From NCBI GenBank assembly GCA_016931715.1, contig JAFGEF010000086.1:1-42163 (forward strand): 42,163 bases of DNA, in the 5' to 3' direction. The position numbers were made by a program, and so were the translations under genes. Numbering within the stretch: position 1 is the first letter of the stretch; every line of letters starts with the position of its first letter. The notes beneath the pieces are model-generated. The model did not search any database, was not told the DNA's origin, and saw nothing but the letters and a program-made list of their open reading frames with translations. Source of the DNA: Sedimentisphaerales bacterium. GTDB taxonomy: Bacteria; Planctomycetota; Phycisphaerae; Sedimentisphaerales; Anaerobacaceae. Shown here one piece after another: positions 16,610-25,663 of this stretch.

Positions 16610-18535
16610 TCACTCTAATCCAATCGCAATAACCTGCGGCGGCTGCATATTCGTTTGAATCGCTTTCATTTCATTCAGGCGTTTTTCCGCTTCCTCGAAT
16701 GCTTTTCTTGCCTGACGGTATTTTTGTATTTTCGGGTCAATAGTTGTCGCGGCTTTTATCTGGCTGTCTATCTCGCCAAGCTGTTTCTCAATAACCTGGA
16801 ATTGAGCTTTTTTTTCTGCAAGGTCTAATAGCGCCATTGAAAGATTTTCATTAAGAGCTGCCAGGTTCTCAATACCTATAGGACGAGCAAGTTCTTCACG
16901 TCTTTTTGCAAGCTCGATTTTTGTTCTGGTGAGCTTTTCCTCTGCTTCATTAATTACATTTGGAGTTGTTTGAGAAGCTACTCCATGAGCAACTTGGGCT
17001 TCATGTTCTTTTTTAAGATATTCCAGTCGTTCTGTTTGACTTGCGATTAATCTTTCTAATTCCGACGTTATTGCATCTTTTTGGGAAGATGCGATCAGCT
17101 TTTGTATTTCATCGATTTGTTTCTGTACGGCCACAACTTCAGGGTGTTGTTCTCCTCTGGTCTTTTTCAAGTCTTCTAACTGACCACTAAGAACTATACG
17201 TTTTTTGATTAATAGATCTAATGAAGTTTCGTTTTTCATTTTATCGCTCAAGACAAGAATTTGTCGTTCCGCCGCTGATTGATGGGCTTCTAATCTCGCT
17301 ACTTCCATTTCAAGCAACCGTTTTTGACTTCTTAATTTCTGCTGCTCTTCAAAAAGAATATGAGCAGGAATGCTTTCCACCGGCTCAGATGGAATTTCCT
17401 TTGGAAAAGTTGTCAGGAAGCTGATGATTTTGTCCTGGATTTCGGGTGTATTATAAACAGATATTTTTCCTCCCTGCATATCAATAATTTTCCCATCACC
17501 GGTTTTAATCCGGGAGGGAATACCACTATATCCACCCCCATAACCAGCATATCTCTCACTTGGAACTGAAGTAATAGCAGAGATGTTTTCATCATACCAG
17601 CTATCCGGCTCGATAGTTTCTTTAATAGCTTTTATCAATGAACTGCTTGTTCTTCCATTTACTAAAAGTCCTGAGATGTCAAATACGAAAGTAACCATTG
17701 GGATTTTAATAGAGTCTTTTGTTGCTATTGTTATTACTCCATCATGATATAGATATCCAATCGGCACATCAGGAGTTGAAAGACCGGCTAATAAAATTTC
17801 AATTGCTGTACGAAGCTTAACTTTTGGTAATGGTCCCATTTCTGCAGGAGTTGTCGGTTGAATGTCAGGTAAATCTGCCAGATCACGCCAATTCGGCTGA
17901 ATTTGCAAAGGCGGCTCTACAGATTTTTCCATTATGTTTAAAACTTCCTCAAAGGATATCGAGGGATCTAAATTGGAAAGATTAACTACTTTTTCGAGTT
18001 GTTTATTTGTATAATCACCATATGTATAATTATCATTGGGAATTACTTTAATAACTGGTTCTTCATTGAGTTTATTAAGTTGGGATTCCGCTTCTTTGTA
18101 ATTTTTCATTGCAGTTTCATATTGTGTATTGAATCCATCTGAATATTCTTTATAAGCCTCCTTCAGACTTCTTTTCAGATTTTCGACGATAGCTTTAAGT
18201 ATGCCATTTGCTTGAGGTGAAAGCTCTGGACTCAACGCAACTATTAACTCACAAGTGTAAGTCATTACGCCGCTTTTACCTTCACCATTATAGTTACTCA
18301 CTGTAACTTCTACTTTGTCAGGAGAAACACCTAATATATCCTGAACTGCCTTTCCTTTAACACCGGAACTTTGCACTGTAGCCATAAGGTTGAATTTAAA
18401 AGAATCGGAATATGTAGTAATCTGCAAATAACAGCTCGCCTGCCGACTATTTGAAATCTGAGTTTCTGGAATTGCCGCTTGGGTCGAAAATAAGACCAAT
18501 GCAAATATTATGATAATGTGTTTTGCTGTTGCCAT
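16610..18535 (-). CDS. Secreted protein with secretin/STN-like region and long coiled coil
   Basis: The 641-residue protein has a signal peptide at about residues 1-20. An N-terminal domain at about 30-125 (ASCYLQITTYSDSF...) is not recognised. A region at about 195-310 (ISFEEVLNIMEKS...VKLRTAIEILLAGLS...IGYLYHDGVITIAT) resembles the short STN/secretin-type subdomains of planctomycete exported proteins. It is followed at about 315-380 by EPDSWYDE, a Gly/Tyr-rich loop and a 'VYNTPEIQDKIISFL' ending typical of those proteins. Residues about 395-635 form a long coiled coil. The start overlaps the upstream gene by 28 bases. Its place in an ECF sigma operon suggests it is a partner or target of that signalling unit. 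Confidence 0.78.
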   Translation of the reverse strand: MATAKHIIIIFALVLFSTQAAIPETQISNSRQASCYLQITTYSDSFKFNLMATVQSSGVKGKAVQDILGVSPDKVEVTVSNYNGEGKSGVMTYTCELIVALSPELSPQANGILKAIVENLKRSLKEAYKEYSDGFNTQYETAMKNYKEAESQLNKLNEEPVIKVIPNDNYTYGDYTNKQLEKVVNLSNLDPSISFEEVLNIMEKSVEPPLQIQPNWRDLADLPDIQPTTPAEMGPLPKVKLRTAIEILLAGLSTPDVPIGYLYHDGVITIATKDSIKIPMVTFVFDISGLLVNGRTSSSLIKAIKETIEPDSWYDENISAITSVPSERYAGYGGGYSGIPSRIKTGDGKIIDMQGGKISVYNTPEIQDKIISFLTTFPKEIPSEPVESIPAHILFEEQQKLRSQKRLLEMEVARLEAHQSAAERQILVLSDKMKNETSLDLLIKKRIVLSGQLEDLKKTRGEQHPEVVAVQKQIDEIQKLIASSQKDAITSELERLIASQTERLEYLKKEHEAQVAHGVASQTTPNVINEAEEKLTRTKIELAKRREELARPIGIENLAALNENLSMALLDLAEKKAQFQVIEKQLGEIDSQIKAATTIDPKIQKYRQARKAFEEAEKRLNEMKAIQTNMQPPQVIAIGLE

Positions 18536-19125
18536 TTTGATTCTCCTTTCGAGCTATCGTTATTGTTTCGCCTGTTTTTAATTTCTTCCAAACGCTCCCT
18601 TGCAACCTCTGCCCATTGATTATCCGGGAACAACTTTATTACCCGCTTGTATGTCTCGACTGCTGAATCCGTCAAATTCAATTCTTTATACATCTTATCG
18701 GCCGCGTACACGAGGGTAAACGCTGTTTTATCAAGCTCCTCATTGACTTGCTTAATTGGATCAGGAATTGCCGCAAGTTCTGCTTCGAGTTCATTAAGTC
18801 TTTTCTGTCCCTGCTCCTGTTTGCGAATTTCCTGTATGAGATTAAGAACATTATCAGTGCTTTCATGCAGTTGCTTAATCTTTATTTCAATATTGTTTGC
18901 AAGTTGTATTGGTTCTTTTACTGGTTCTGCGTTTTTACAAAATAAACTCCAGAAGGAAATGCCAAAAATCAAAACAGCCGCGGCAGCGGCGGGATATGCA
19001 ATCTTGTAAATTCTTCTGCGCTGTGCTCGCCTTGTAATTGCAGAAATATCAACTTTTACAGGACAAGGCTTTCCTGCGTCATGGTCTGCATTGCAAAGCA
19101 GGTTTTTGAGTTTATTTTCATTCAT
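18508..19125 (-). CDS. Membrane anti-sigma-like protein with TPR-type tail
   Basis: The 205-residue protein lies directly after an ECF sigma gene on the same strand. Residues 1-37 are cytoplasmic, with Cys11 and Cys21 but no clear HxxxCxxC zinc finger. One membrane helix covers about 44-63 (PAAAAAVLIFGISFWSLF). The outer part begins with a coiled coil (about 78-130) and ends in a tetratricopeptide-like unit at about 145-190 (YAADKMYKEL...VETYKRVIKLFPDNQWAEVARERLEEI). The topology fits a transmembrane regulator of the sigma factor, which I infer from position. The C-terminus overlaps the next gene by 28 bases. Confidence 0.72.
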   Translation of the reverse strand: MNENKLKNLLCNADHDAGKPCPVKVDISAITRRAQRRRIYKIAYPAAAAAVLIFGISFWSLFCKNAEPVKEPIQLANNIEIKIKQLHESTDNVLNLIQEIRKQEQGQKRLNELEAELAAIPDPIKQVNEELDKTAFTLVYAADKMYKELNLTDSAVETYKRVIKLFPDNQWAEVARERLEEIKNRRNNNDSSKGESKWQQQNTLS

Positions 19126-19140
19126 AACTTAATTCCTATG

Positions 19141-19161
19141 GCGAGGGCAAGATGCCCTCGC
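19141..19161. repeat. REP-like hairpin at the sigma-factor stop codon
   Basis: GCGAGGGC pairs with GCCCTCGC across AAGAT. The outer base of the hairpin is also the last base of the TAG stop of the ECF sigma gene (19161-19163), so insertion of this repeat probably set the present end of the protein. It lies between the sigma gene and its downstream partner, where it could reduce downstream expression. Confidence 0.85.
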
Positions 19162-19706
19162 TACGAGATAATATCTTTGAGTTCGTTTTTAAGTCTTTCT
19201 CTTGCCCGGCTAAGCCGCACATGAAGGGTATTGACCGAAATCCCCAGTATTCTGCTGACTTCTTCTATCTCAAGCTCCTGCAAATATCTCAATACAACTG
19301 CTTCGCGATATTTAGCGGGTAAAGCTTTAATGGCTTGCCTGACTTTATGGAAGGTTTCATCATCCAGCATTTTATTATCAGCGGCGGGGTGCGATTCAGC
19401 GTCCAATATTTTTATAATCTTACGCCGATGAAAGAGCTGTTTATAACGAAAAGTTCGGCATTTGTTTATTGTTATTGTAAAGAGCCAGCTTTTTATATCG
19501 CAGTCATGTCTGAACTTTTTAAACCCGATAAAGGCGGCCAGGAAAACATCCTGAGTTATATCTTCGACTTCGCCCGGCCAGCCAAGAAGCCGGTTGGCTA
19601 ATAGAGCGATGTCGCCGGAGTATTGCTCAATGAGGCTCTCGAAAAAAGCCTCATTGCTCCGGCTGGATTCCTCGAAAACCACTACATCTCCTGTTCTCTC
19701 AGCCAT
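19161..19706 (-). CDS. ECF-type RNA polymerase sigma factor
   Basis: From the ATG at 19706 the protein is 181 residues; a TTG ten codons upstream is a less likely start. Region 2 (about residues 15-90) shows IALLANRLLGWPGEVEDITQDVFLAAF and SWLFTITINKCR. Region 4 (about 120-175) shows LPAKYREAVVLRYLQELEIEEVSRIL and NTLHVRLSRARERLKNEL. It heads an operon with a membrane protein and a secreted protein, which suggests a response to an envelope or surface state. A 16-base near-palindrome touches the start codon. Confidence 0.9.
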   Translation of the reverse strand: MAERTGDVVVFEESSRSNEAFFESLIEQYSGDIALLANRLLGWPGEVEDITQDVFLAAFIGFKKFRHDCDIKSWLFTITINKCRTFRYKQLFHRRKIIKILDAESHPAADNKMLDDETFHKVRQAIKALPAKYREAVVLRYLQELEIEEVSRILGISVNTLHVRLSRARERLKNELKDIIS

Positions 19707-19722
19707 GACTGATATATTAGTC
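19707..19722. promoter_or_regulatory. Near-perfect 16-bp palindrome at the sigma gene start
   Basis: GACTGATATATTAGTC reads almost the same on both strands, with one mismatched pair. It directly precedes the ATG at 19706. It could be an operator or a small mRNA hairpin masking initiation, but no partner protein is known and chance cannot be excluded. Confidence 0.35.
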
Positions 19723-19910
19723 TTAAAACAGCCCAAAAACTTACAAAAAAATCATTTTTTCAGTAAATTATTCTTATTTTTCTTTCTTATGCTCAAAAAG
19801 TTATTTTTTACAAACATTTTACTTTTCTTTGTCAACAAATAAGTCAAACTAAGCATCTATCGGTCTATGCAAATGTAAAGAAAAAAGGACATAATAAAAG
19901 GCTTAAACGT

Positions 19911-21299
19911 ATGAACAAAGCATATTCAATCTCAATAGTTTTGTCTTTACTCTTTCTCAGTAATTTCGGTAAATCATCTTTCGGTTATTTTGAATCAGAA
20001 CGAAAAGTTTTCGATTACTGGAACTTAACTCGCAACTCAGATGTAATAATTAGAGGAACTGTAACAAACATTGATACAAATATCGCTATATCTGTAAACT
20101 CCATATATAAAGGCAATAATGTCCCTGAAATAATAAGTTTCGCAACGCCACCTTCTCAGAATAAACTCTATTTAGGAGATTCCTCCAGATTTATCACTGA
20201 AGAAACATGCATTGTATTTCTTCACCAGAACGAGAAAGGCAAATACAGCTTTATAGATGCCGCTGCAGAGAATATCGAATTTGTAAATTTAGTCGAATTG
20301 GTTATAAAGGATGTTTTAAAAATAGATTCTCTCGGCAACGATTATGATAAATGTAAAATGTTAATTTCCTTAATGATACCAAACCAGGGATTGAGATCAA
20401 GTCATGCTTTTAATGAATTATATAGGAAATACAATAAAGAAGAGTTCTTCGACCTTTTTGAACCGCTCGAGAACGAGCCATTGATGCAAATCTTTTATAT
20501 TAACTTGCTGGAAAATAATCCCCATCCATCTGCCACATTAAAGCTCAGAGAGCTTCTTCAAAAGACTCAGGATTATCATACTCTCAGGACTTTAATTTCA
20601 TCATTAAGACGCAAAAACGTACAAGATACTGAAATATCCAAGGAAATAATGCGATATGTTTCACATGATATGCCGGAAATACGAACAGAAGTGATTTTCA
20701 CAATAGACTATCGGAACTATTATGATGCTTTGCCGGAAATAACTAAACATCTGAGTGATGAAGCTCCCATGGTCAGGGCCAGCGCATTGAGATACGTTGG
20801 TAGATGGAGCAAAGAACCTGATATTTTCATAAAAATAAAGAATCTGACTTATGATAAAAATGAAGAAGTTCGTGCAACGGCATATAACGCTTTAATGTGG
20901 GACTCCTCACGAGTAAAAGGATTCTTATTTTATAAATTCCTGTTTGCGAGCTTATTTGATAAATCTAAACTTGTTAGAAGAACCGCCGGAAGGCTAGACC
21001 TGCCCTGGGAAAAGATGCCCGTCAGAATTTCTCTACTTTTACTCTGGCCCAGTATTATATTGACAACACTGGTAATATATCTCAATAAAAGAACAAACTG
21101 GTTATATCGTTTTAAAATAGTGATAATCGGAATTTCTATCGGTTATATAAGCGGGGCAATTGCAGGTTATTTTGTAGGATTGTACCACATAGAAAATCCC
21201 CTTTTTTATTCCTTAATTTTAATACCTCCTTTTTTCATACCACCAAGTCTTATATTTTCATCATTTATTTTAAAATTTAGAGAAAAAATACATAAATAA
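19911..21299 (+). CDS. Membrane protein with exported HEAT-repeat domain
   Basis: The 462-residue protein has AAGG about nine bases before the ATG and a signal peptide ending near SSFG. Residues about 30-130 form a beta-rich domain (SDVIIRGTVTNIDTNIAISVNSIYKGN...CIVFLHQNEKGKYSF), a form found in exported proteins of many bacteria. Residues about 140-375 are helical HEAT-type repeats (VSHDMPEIRTEVIF, LSDEAPMVRASALRYV, NEEVRATAYNAL). Three hydrophobic helices follow (about 380-455), with a basic C-terminus. A protein-interaction role at the envelope is inferred. It is divergent from the ECF sigma operon and converges on lpdA with an 11-base gap. Confidence 0.75.
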   Translation: MNKAYSISIVLSLLFLSNFGKSSFGYFESERKVFDYWNLTRNSDVIIRGTVTNIDTNIAISVNSIYKGNNVPEIISFATPPSQNKLYLGDSSRFITEETCIVFLHQNEKGKYSFIDAAAENIEFVNLVELVIKDVLKIDSLGNDYDKCKMLISLMIPNQGLRSSHAFNELYRKYNKEEFFDLFEPLENEPLMQIFYINLLENNPHPSATLKLRELLQKTQDYHTLRTLISSLRRKNVQDTEISKEIMRYVSHDMPEIRTEVIFTIDYRNYYDALPEITKHLSDEAPMVRASALRYVGRWSKEPDIFIKIKNLTYDKNEEVRATAYNALMWDSSRVKGFLFYKFLFASLFDKSKLVRRTAGRLDLPWEKMPVRISLLLLWPSIILTTLVIYLNKRTNWLYRFKIVIIGISIGYISGAIAGYFVGLYHIENPLFYSLILIPPFFIPPSLIFSSFILKFREKIHK

Positions 21300-21310
21300 A
21301 ATTTTCTCTT

Positions 21311-22693
21311 TTATTTTGGCGGATTGTGTATGCTCAAGCCGAAGGCGTCTTCGGCGGCTTCCTTTAGCACCTCTGAAACAGTCGGGTGGGGGAAACAGAC
21401 ATTGAAAATATTTTCGGAAGTGCCGATGATTGCCCTGGCCGCTCCTAACAGCTCCGTGACAGTTGCGCCTACCATCGAGACGCCGAGAATTTTATTTGTG
21501 GAGTTTTCCTTAATGACGCGAACTTCGCCGGTCATTTCATTGTGTGCGATGCTTCTGCCATTTGCTTTGAAGGACGACTTGCCGACTGAAATATCGAGAC
21601 CTTCGGAGAGACATTTTTCCTCCGACTTGCCTACGGACGCGATTTCAGGGAAAGTATAAACCGCTCTTGGAATAAGATTGTAATCGTGCATTTCAGCATT
21701 TCCGCCGGTTGCGTTGGTTGCTGCTATTTCTGCTTCAGCGAAAGCGCCATGTGCGAGGTAAGTTGTGCCCAGCACGTCTCCGATAGCATATACTCCGGGG
21801 ACATTCGTTCGCATTTTTTTATCAACCGCAATTATGCGGCCGTTCATTTGCAGCCCCAGGGCTTCGACAGTTTCTTTATCGACAGTTGCTCTCCTGCCGA
21901 CTGAAACAAGCACTTTTTCCGCTTCGATGACAAGACCATTATCAAGAGATACTTTTGACGGCAGTGCGGCAGTATCCACTGAAACAACTTTCCTGCCTGT
22001 GAACGATTCGATAGCGAGTTTTTTGAATTCCCTCTCTATGAGTCTTCCTACCCATTCATCTTCCATAGGAATCAGGCGTGACAGAGCTTCGACTATTGTT
22101 ACTTTCGTACCCATAGCGGCGTACACGCAAGCCATTTCACAGCCGATAACTCCGCCGCCAACGATTACCATCGAGCGGGGTATCTGCGCCAGGCTCAGGG
22201 CTTCGGTGCTGCTGATGATAGTTTTGCCGTTGAATGGAATAGTCGGGATTTCGACAGACTTCGAGCCTGTTGCGAGGATTATATTATTTGCTTCAAATTC
22301 GCTTGTTGAAGAATCTGATTTAACGGTAATTTTTCCCGGTGCAGTGACTATGCCTGTACCTTCGAATATTTTTATCTTATTGCCCTGGAGCAAGCCGGTG
22401 AGGCCTTTGCGGAAACCAGTAACTACGGCTTCTTTTCTTTTTTGAATATTAGGCCAGTTAGGAATGGCCGGCTGGGTATCAATACCCATCAGTTTTGCAT
22501 TTCTTATTGAAAGAAGCGTATGAGCCGAAGCAAGAAGCGTTTTTGAAGGGATACATCCGCGATTGAGGCATGTTCCTCCGATAAGGTCTTTTTCGACAAT
22601 CGCTACCGCAGCGCCTCTCTGAGCTGCTCTAATTGCAGCCGCATATCCGCCCGGGCCGCTTCCAATTACTGCAACATCAAATTTCTCTGCCAT
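21311..22693 (-). CDS. lpdA: Dihydrolipoyl dehydrogenase
   Basis: The 460-residue flavoprotein oxidises protein-bound dihydrolipoamide with NAD+. It shows the FAD-binding GSGPGGYAAA near residue 11, the redox disulfide GGTCLNRGC (Cys42 and Cys47), the NAD-binding VIVGGGVIGCE and the C-terminal HPTVSEVLKEA with the active-site His-Glu pair. GAGG lies a few bases before the ATG. No pyruvate or 2-oxoglutarate dehydrogenase or glycine-cleavage gene is adjacent, so the complex it serves cannot be told from here. Confidence 0.95.
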   Translation of the reverse strand: MAEKFDVAVIGSGPGGYAAAIRAAQRGAAVAIVEKDLIGGTCLNRGCIPSKTLLASAHTLLSIRNAKLMGIDTQPAIPNWPNIQKRKEAVVTGFRKGLTGLLQGNKIKIFEGTGIVTAPGKITVKSDSSTSEFEANNIILATGSKSVEIPTIPFNGKTIISSTEALSLAQIPRSMVIVGGGVIGCEMACVYAAMGTKVTIVEALSRLIPMEDEWVGRLIEREFKKLAIESFTGRKVVSVDTAALPSKVSLDNGLVIEAEKVLVSVGRRATVDKETVEALGLQMNGRIIAVDKKMRTNVPGVYAIGDVLGTTYLAHGAFAEAEIAATNATGGNAEMHDYNLIPRAVYTFPEIASVGKSEEKCLSEGLDISVGKSSFKANGRSIAHNEMTGEVRVIKENSTNKILGVSMVGATVTELLGAARAIIGTSENIFNVCFPHPTVSEVLKEAAEDAFGLSIHNPPK

Positions 22694-22820
22694 AAATTAT
22701 CCTCATTTGTTGTCAAATTATCTGAAATTAAAGAAAAAAGATAAAATAATATAGCAGAAATTAGCAGGATAATAAATATATAAATTATTTTTTATTGATT
22801 ATCGAAGTCAAATAATAAAA

Positions 22821-22860
22821 ACACTCGGAATCAAAGACATACATGATTGATTCCGAGTGT
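22821..22860 (-). terminator. Rho-independent terminator after the exported HEAT-repeat gene
   Basis: ACACTCGGAATCAA (22821-22834) is exactly complementary to 22847-22860, giving a 14-bp stem with a 12-base loop. On the minus strand it is followed by TTTTTATTATTT. It lies 35 bases past the stop codon at 22896. Confidence 0.9.
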
Positions 22861-22895
22861 AAAATTTCCAACTAAGATAAGCAGTCAGGAACTTT

Positions 22896-25607
22896 TTATT
22901 GTCCTCTTCTTGCGGCAGTTCCTCTTGCGTCACCTCTTGCGCCGCCTGCACCTGGAGCATTCATTCCACCCATGCCGCCAGCACGTCTGCCGGTTTGAGT
23001 TTGGGCTTCTTTAATCAAGGTATCAAGGCGTGCTACGGTTTTGGGTGCTTTTTCACCATTAGCTAATACGCGCAGTTCTGAAAGGACATCCGGTGATGCC
23101 GTATTACCCATTCCTCCCGTGCCTCCGCGTCCGCCGCGTCCACCGCCGCTGCTGCCGCCTGCTCTTAAAGATGCAAGCGTTGTCTGAATTGCAGTAATAG
23201 CATCTGTTTCCGGCTGCATGGCTTGAATGGCTTGCATGCGTGCAGTTTCATCGAGAGCTGCTAAATTCGGATCTTTATCAGGAGCTTTGTCAATAGCTGC
23301 TTTAAGCGCTGCGAGTTGAGTTTCCAGTTCTTTTATGGATGCAAGTCTTGCAGCTTTGTCCGGGCGGGCAACTGGACCTCTGAAACCTCTTTGTCCCATT
23401 CCGCCACCTGCTCTGCTGCCTCTTGTCGTTCTGCCTGAAATAACGTTTTGAGCCTCAAGATTGATTTGTTCTGATATATTCAAGTCAATGACTTTCTGTG
23501 CCAGAGCCTGTCCTGCCTGTCCATCTGTTCTGGATATGTTACCGGCTAACTGAACTGCCGCCAGAGCTGCTTCGCTCTTCAAAGTATCACCACCGGCGAT
23601 TTCCATGAGTTTATCAGCGACTTTGCTTCCGGGAAGGTTTGCCATAGCCGAAATAATCTGGCCCTTTTCCTCGTTCCTGCGTGCAATTTCGTATGTCGAT
23701 AAGCACAAAGAAGCTCTGTCCTCGACGGGCACGGAAACGTTTCCGTCAATCAGGCGAAGGATGCCCCTGACAGCCAGAACATGATGAGCAACAGACGTCT
23801 CGGATTTAGAGGCGATATCAATCAATGTTTTTGCCGCCTCGTAATCAGGCCAGTTGCAGAGAGTACGTATCGCAGAATCCTTATATGATTCATCGGTTGA
23901 TTTAGCCGCTTCAATGACAGAAGCTAATGCTTTCGAACCTCCGGCTGCGCTTAACGAGCTAAGCAAAGATGTTTTTATTTGTCCTTCAGATTTTTTTATC
24001 TGTTCGATAATGAGCAAAGCAGCAGTTTCTTTGTCCTGTGCTTTTGATACTATCGATTTTAATGTTGTAATTCCGCTGTTTCTGGCGCTGTCGTTTGTTG
24101 TTTTGCTTATAAGACCAACAAGCTCAGGTATGATGGATGGGGCAGCAGCTTCCGCAAGTGCGCTGAATGCCGCAGAGCTGATTTGTTCGTTGTCTTCGGC
24201 AGCGATATTCAGCAGATTTTCCGAAGAATCTGTCATCTTTTTTTCACCTAAGAGATTAATCGCCTCAACTCGCATCGGGACAGTACCAGACATGGAATTT
24301 GCGTTAAGCAGAATTGCGATATTCGTGCCGCTCATATTGACCAGTCCCTGGTGGGCGGCTGCCTTTTCATTACCCGTACCATTGACCGCCAAATCAAATA
24401 ATATTTGAGCAGAAGATGCATCACCCAGCTTTGACATCGCATCGATACTTGCCAGGCGTACCTGTGTGTTTGAACCGGCAAGCGATTCTTTGACAACGTT
24501 TATCGATGAAAGGTCCTTTCGTTCTCCAATCAGGCCAAGTACCTGTACCTGTGTATCAGGCTGAAGCTGCAGCAGGATTTTACTTAATGCCTGAGCAGGG
24601 GCGTCTGATGGTGACATGCGTGCGCCCATAACCGCGGCGGAACGGATTCTCGGATTTTCATCTTTAATAAAATTCACAATTAAGGTCGCGCCTTTTTCAG
24701 GATTGCAGTTTATCATTCCGTTAATAGCGGCGATGCGAATACTTGTCGTATCAGGTCCGCCTGAAACGGTTTTCGATGCGGCTTCATATATCGTGTCGAA
24801 AATTTTTCCTGCATCTGCTGTTTGTTTATTTATCGCTTTTGCCTGAGCGATATCGACAAGTCCCTGCGCTGCTTTTATATAAATCGGACTTGACGGTTTA
24901 TTTAGAACTTCAGCTAATGCCTGAACGCTTGCCTGATTTCCTACTCCAGACAAAGCAGTTACGGCAGCAGCGGCAACCTTCGCATCGGAATCATCGAGCG
25001 CTTTTGTTATCGCCGGAACCGCGGATTCGGCTTTGCGCTGGCCAAGCGAATTTAACAGGCCTATTTTCCATGACGACTCACCGGCAGTGCCAAGCTCTTT
25101 CAAAAGAGCATCTGCTGCACTTGCGTCTGGATTTTTTTCGAGCGATGTTCTGGCATAGTCACGAAGATTCTTGTCTTCTGTCTTGAGCAATTTCGCAAGT
25201 GCAGGGACCGATTCGGCTTTACCGATTCGTTCAAGCTGCAGGACAAACCAATTTTTCAATGTGTTTGGCATTTCTTTCTCTTCGAGAGTTTTAATCATTA
25301 TTTTAGCCAGTGCCAGACGTTCAATCTCGGCGCCGGGACGCGAAGCGTGGGAACCCAGATTCTGAAGGGCTAACTGCCAGTTGTATTGTGCTCTTGGATT
25401 TTCAGCAATCATATTTGGAATTAAATAGTCTATTGCTTTCTGATATGCTTCTGTAAGCTGTTGGGCATTTCGAGCCGGAGCTTCGGCTTTGCCTGTCAAC
25501 TGGTTTAACAAATCCTGTTCTTCCTGGCTGCTGGCTGTCGTGGAGAAAGCAAAAATCGCTAATGTCACCATAACGAGCGTGATGATTATCGATGACTTTT
25601 TATTCAT
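22896..25607 (-). CDS. Exported HEAT-repeat protein with Gly/Arg-rich C-terminus
   Basis: The 903-residue protein has a signal peptide ending near TTASSQ. Residues about 40-700 are a long series of HEAT-type helical pairs (KAESAVPAITKALDDSDAKVAAAAVTAL and similar). After about residue 725 the sequence changes to low-complexity RG/GG-rich stretches (GGGRGGRGG, GGMGGM, GARGDARG) broken by a helical segment (about 755-820). Such solenoids bind proteins; the basic Gly/Arg tail is unusual for an exported protein and suggests binding of polyanions. It lies 56 bases downstream of an oxidoreductase gene on the same strand, probably in one operon. Confidence 0.85.
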   Translation of the reverse strand: MNKKSSIIITLVMVTLAIFAFSTTASSQEEQDLLNQLTGKAEAPARNAQQLTEAYQKAIDYLIPNMIAENPRAQYNWQLALQNLGSHASRPGAEIERLALAKIMIKTLEEKEMPNTLKNWFVLQLERIGKAESVPALAKLLKTEDKNLRDYARTSLEKNPDASAADALLKELGTAGESSWKIGLLNSLGQRKAESAVPAITKALDDSDAKVAAAAVTALSGVGNQASVQALAEVLNKPSSPIYIKAAQGLVDIAQAKAINKQTADAGKIFDTIYEAASKTVSGGPDTTSIRIAAINGMINCNPEKGATLIVNFIKDENPRIRSAAVMGARMSPSDAPAQALSKILLQLQPDTQVQVLGLIGERKDLSSINVVKESLAGSNTQVRLASIDAMSKLGDASSAQILFDLAVNGTGNEKAAAHQGLVNMSGTNIAILLNANSMSGTVPMRVEAINLLGEKKMTDSSENLLNIAAEDNEQISSAAFSALAEAAAPSIIPELVGLISKTTNDSARNSGITTLKSIVSKAQDKETAALLIIEQIKKSEGQIKTSLLSSLSAAGGSKALASVIEAAKSTDESYKDSAIRTLCNWPDYEAAKTLIDIASKSETSVAHHVLAVRGILRLIDGNVSVPVEDRASLCLSTYEIARRNEEKGQIISAMANLPGSKVADKLMEIAGGDTLKSEAALAAVQLAGNISRTDGQAGQALAQKVIDLNISEQINLEAQNVISGRTTRGSRAGGGMGQRGFRGPVARPDKAARLASIKELETQLAALKAAIDKAPDKDPNLAALDETARMQAIQAMQPETDAITAIQTTLASLRAGGSSGGGRGGRGGTGGMGNTASPDVLSELRVLANGEKAPKTVARLDTLIKEAQTQTGRRAGGMGGMNAPGAGGARGDARGTAARRGQ

Positions 25608-25663
25608 TTTATCTTACCTTTCATTGCAAGTTATTATCGTTAGTGCATATTAATAAGTCCGGC

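Noticed and set aside
21765..22445. A 226-codon plus-strand frame opposite lpdA
   Set aside because: lpdA carries all its catalytic motifs on the minus strand. The opposite frame is low in complexity and has no ribosome site.
22896..23500. Gly/Arg-rich repetitive DNA considered as a tandem repeat array
   Set aside because: Codons vary between units and there is no constant period; it is low-complexity protein sequence and not a DNA repeat.
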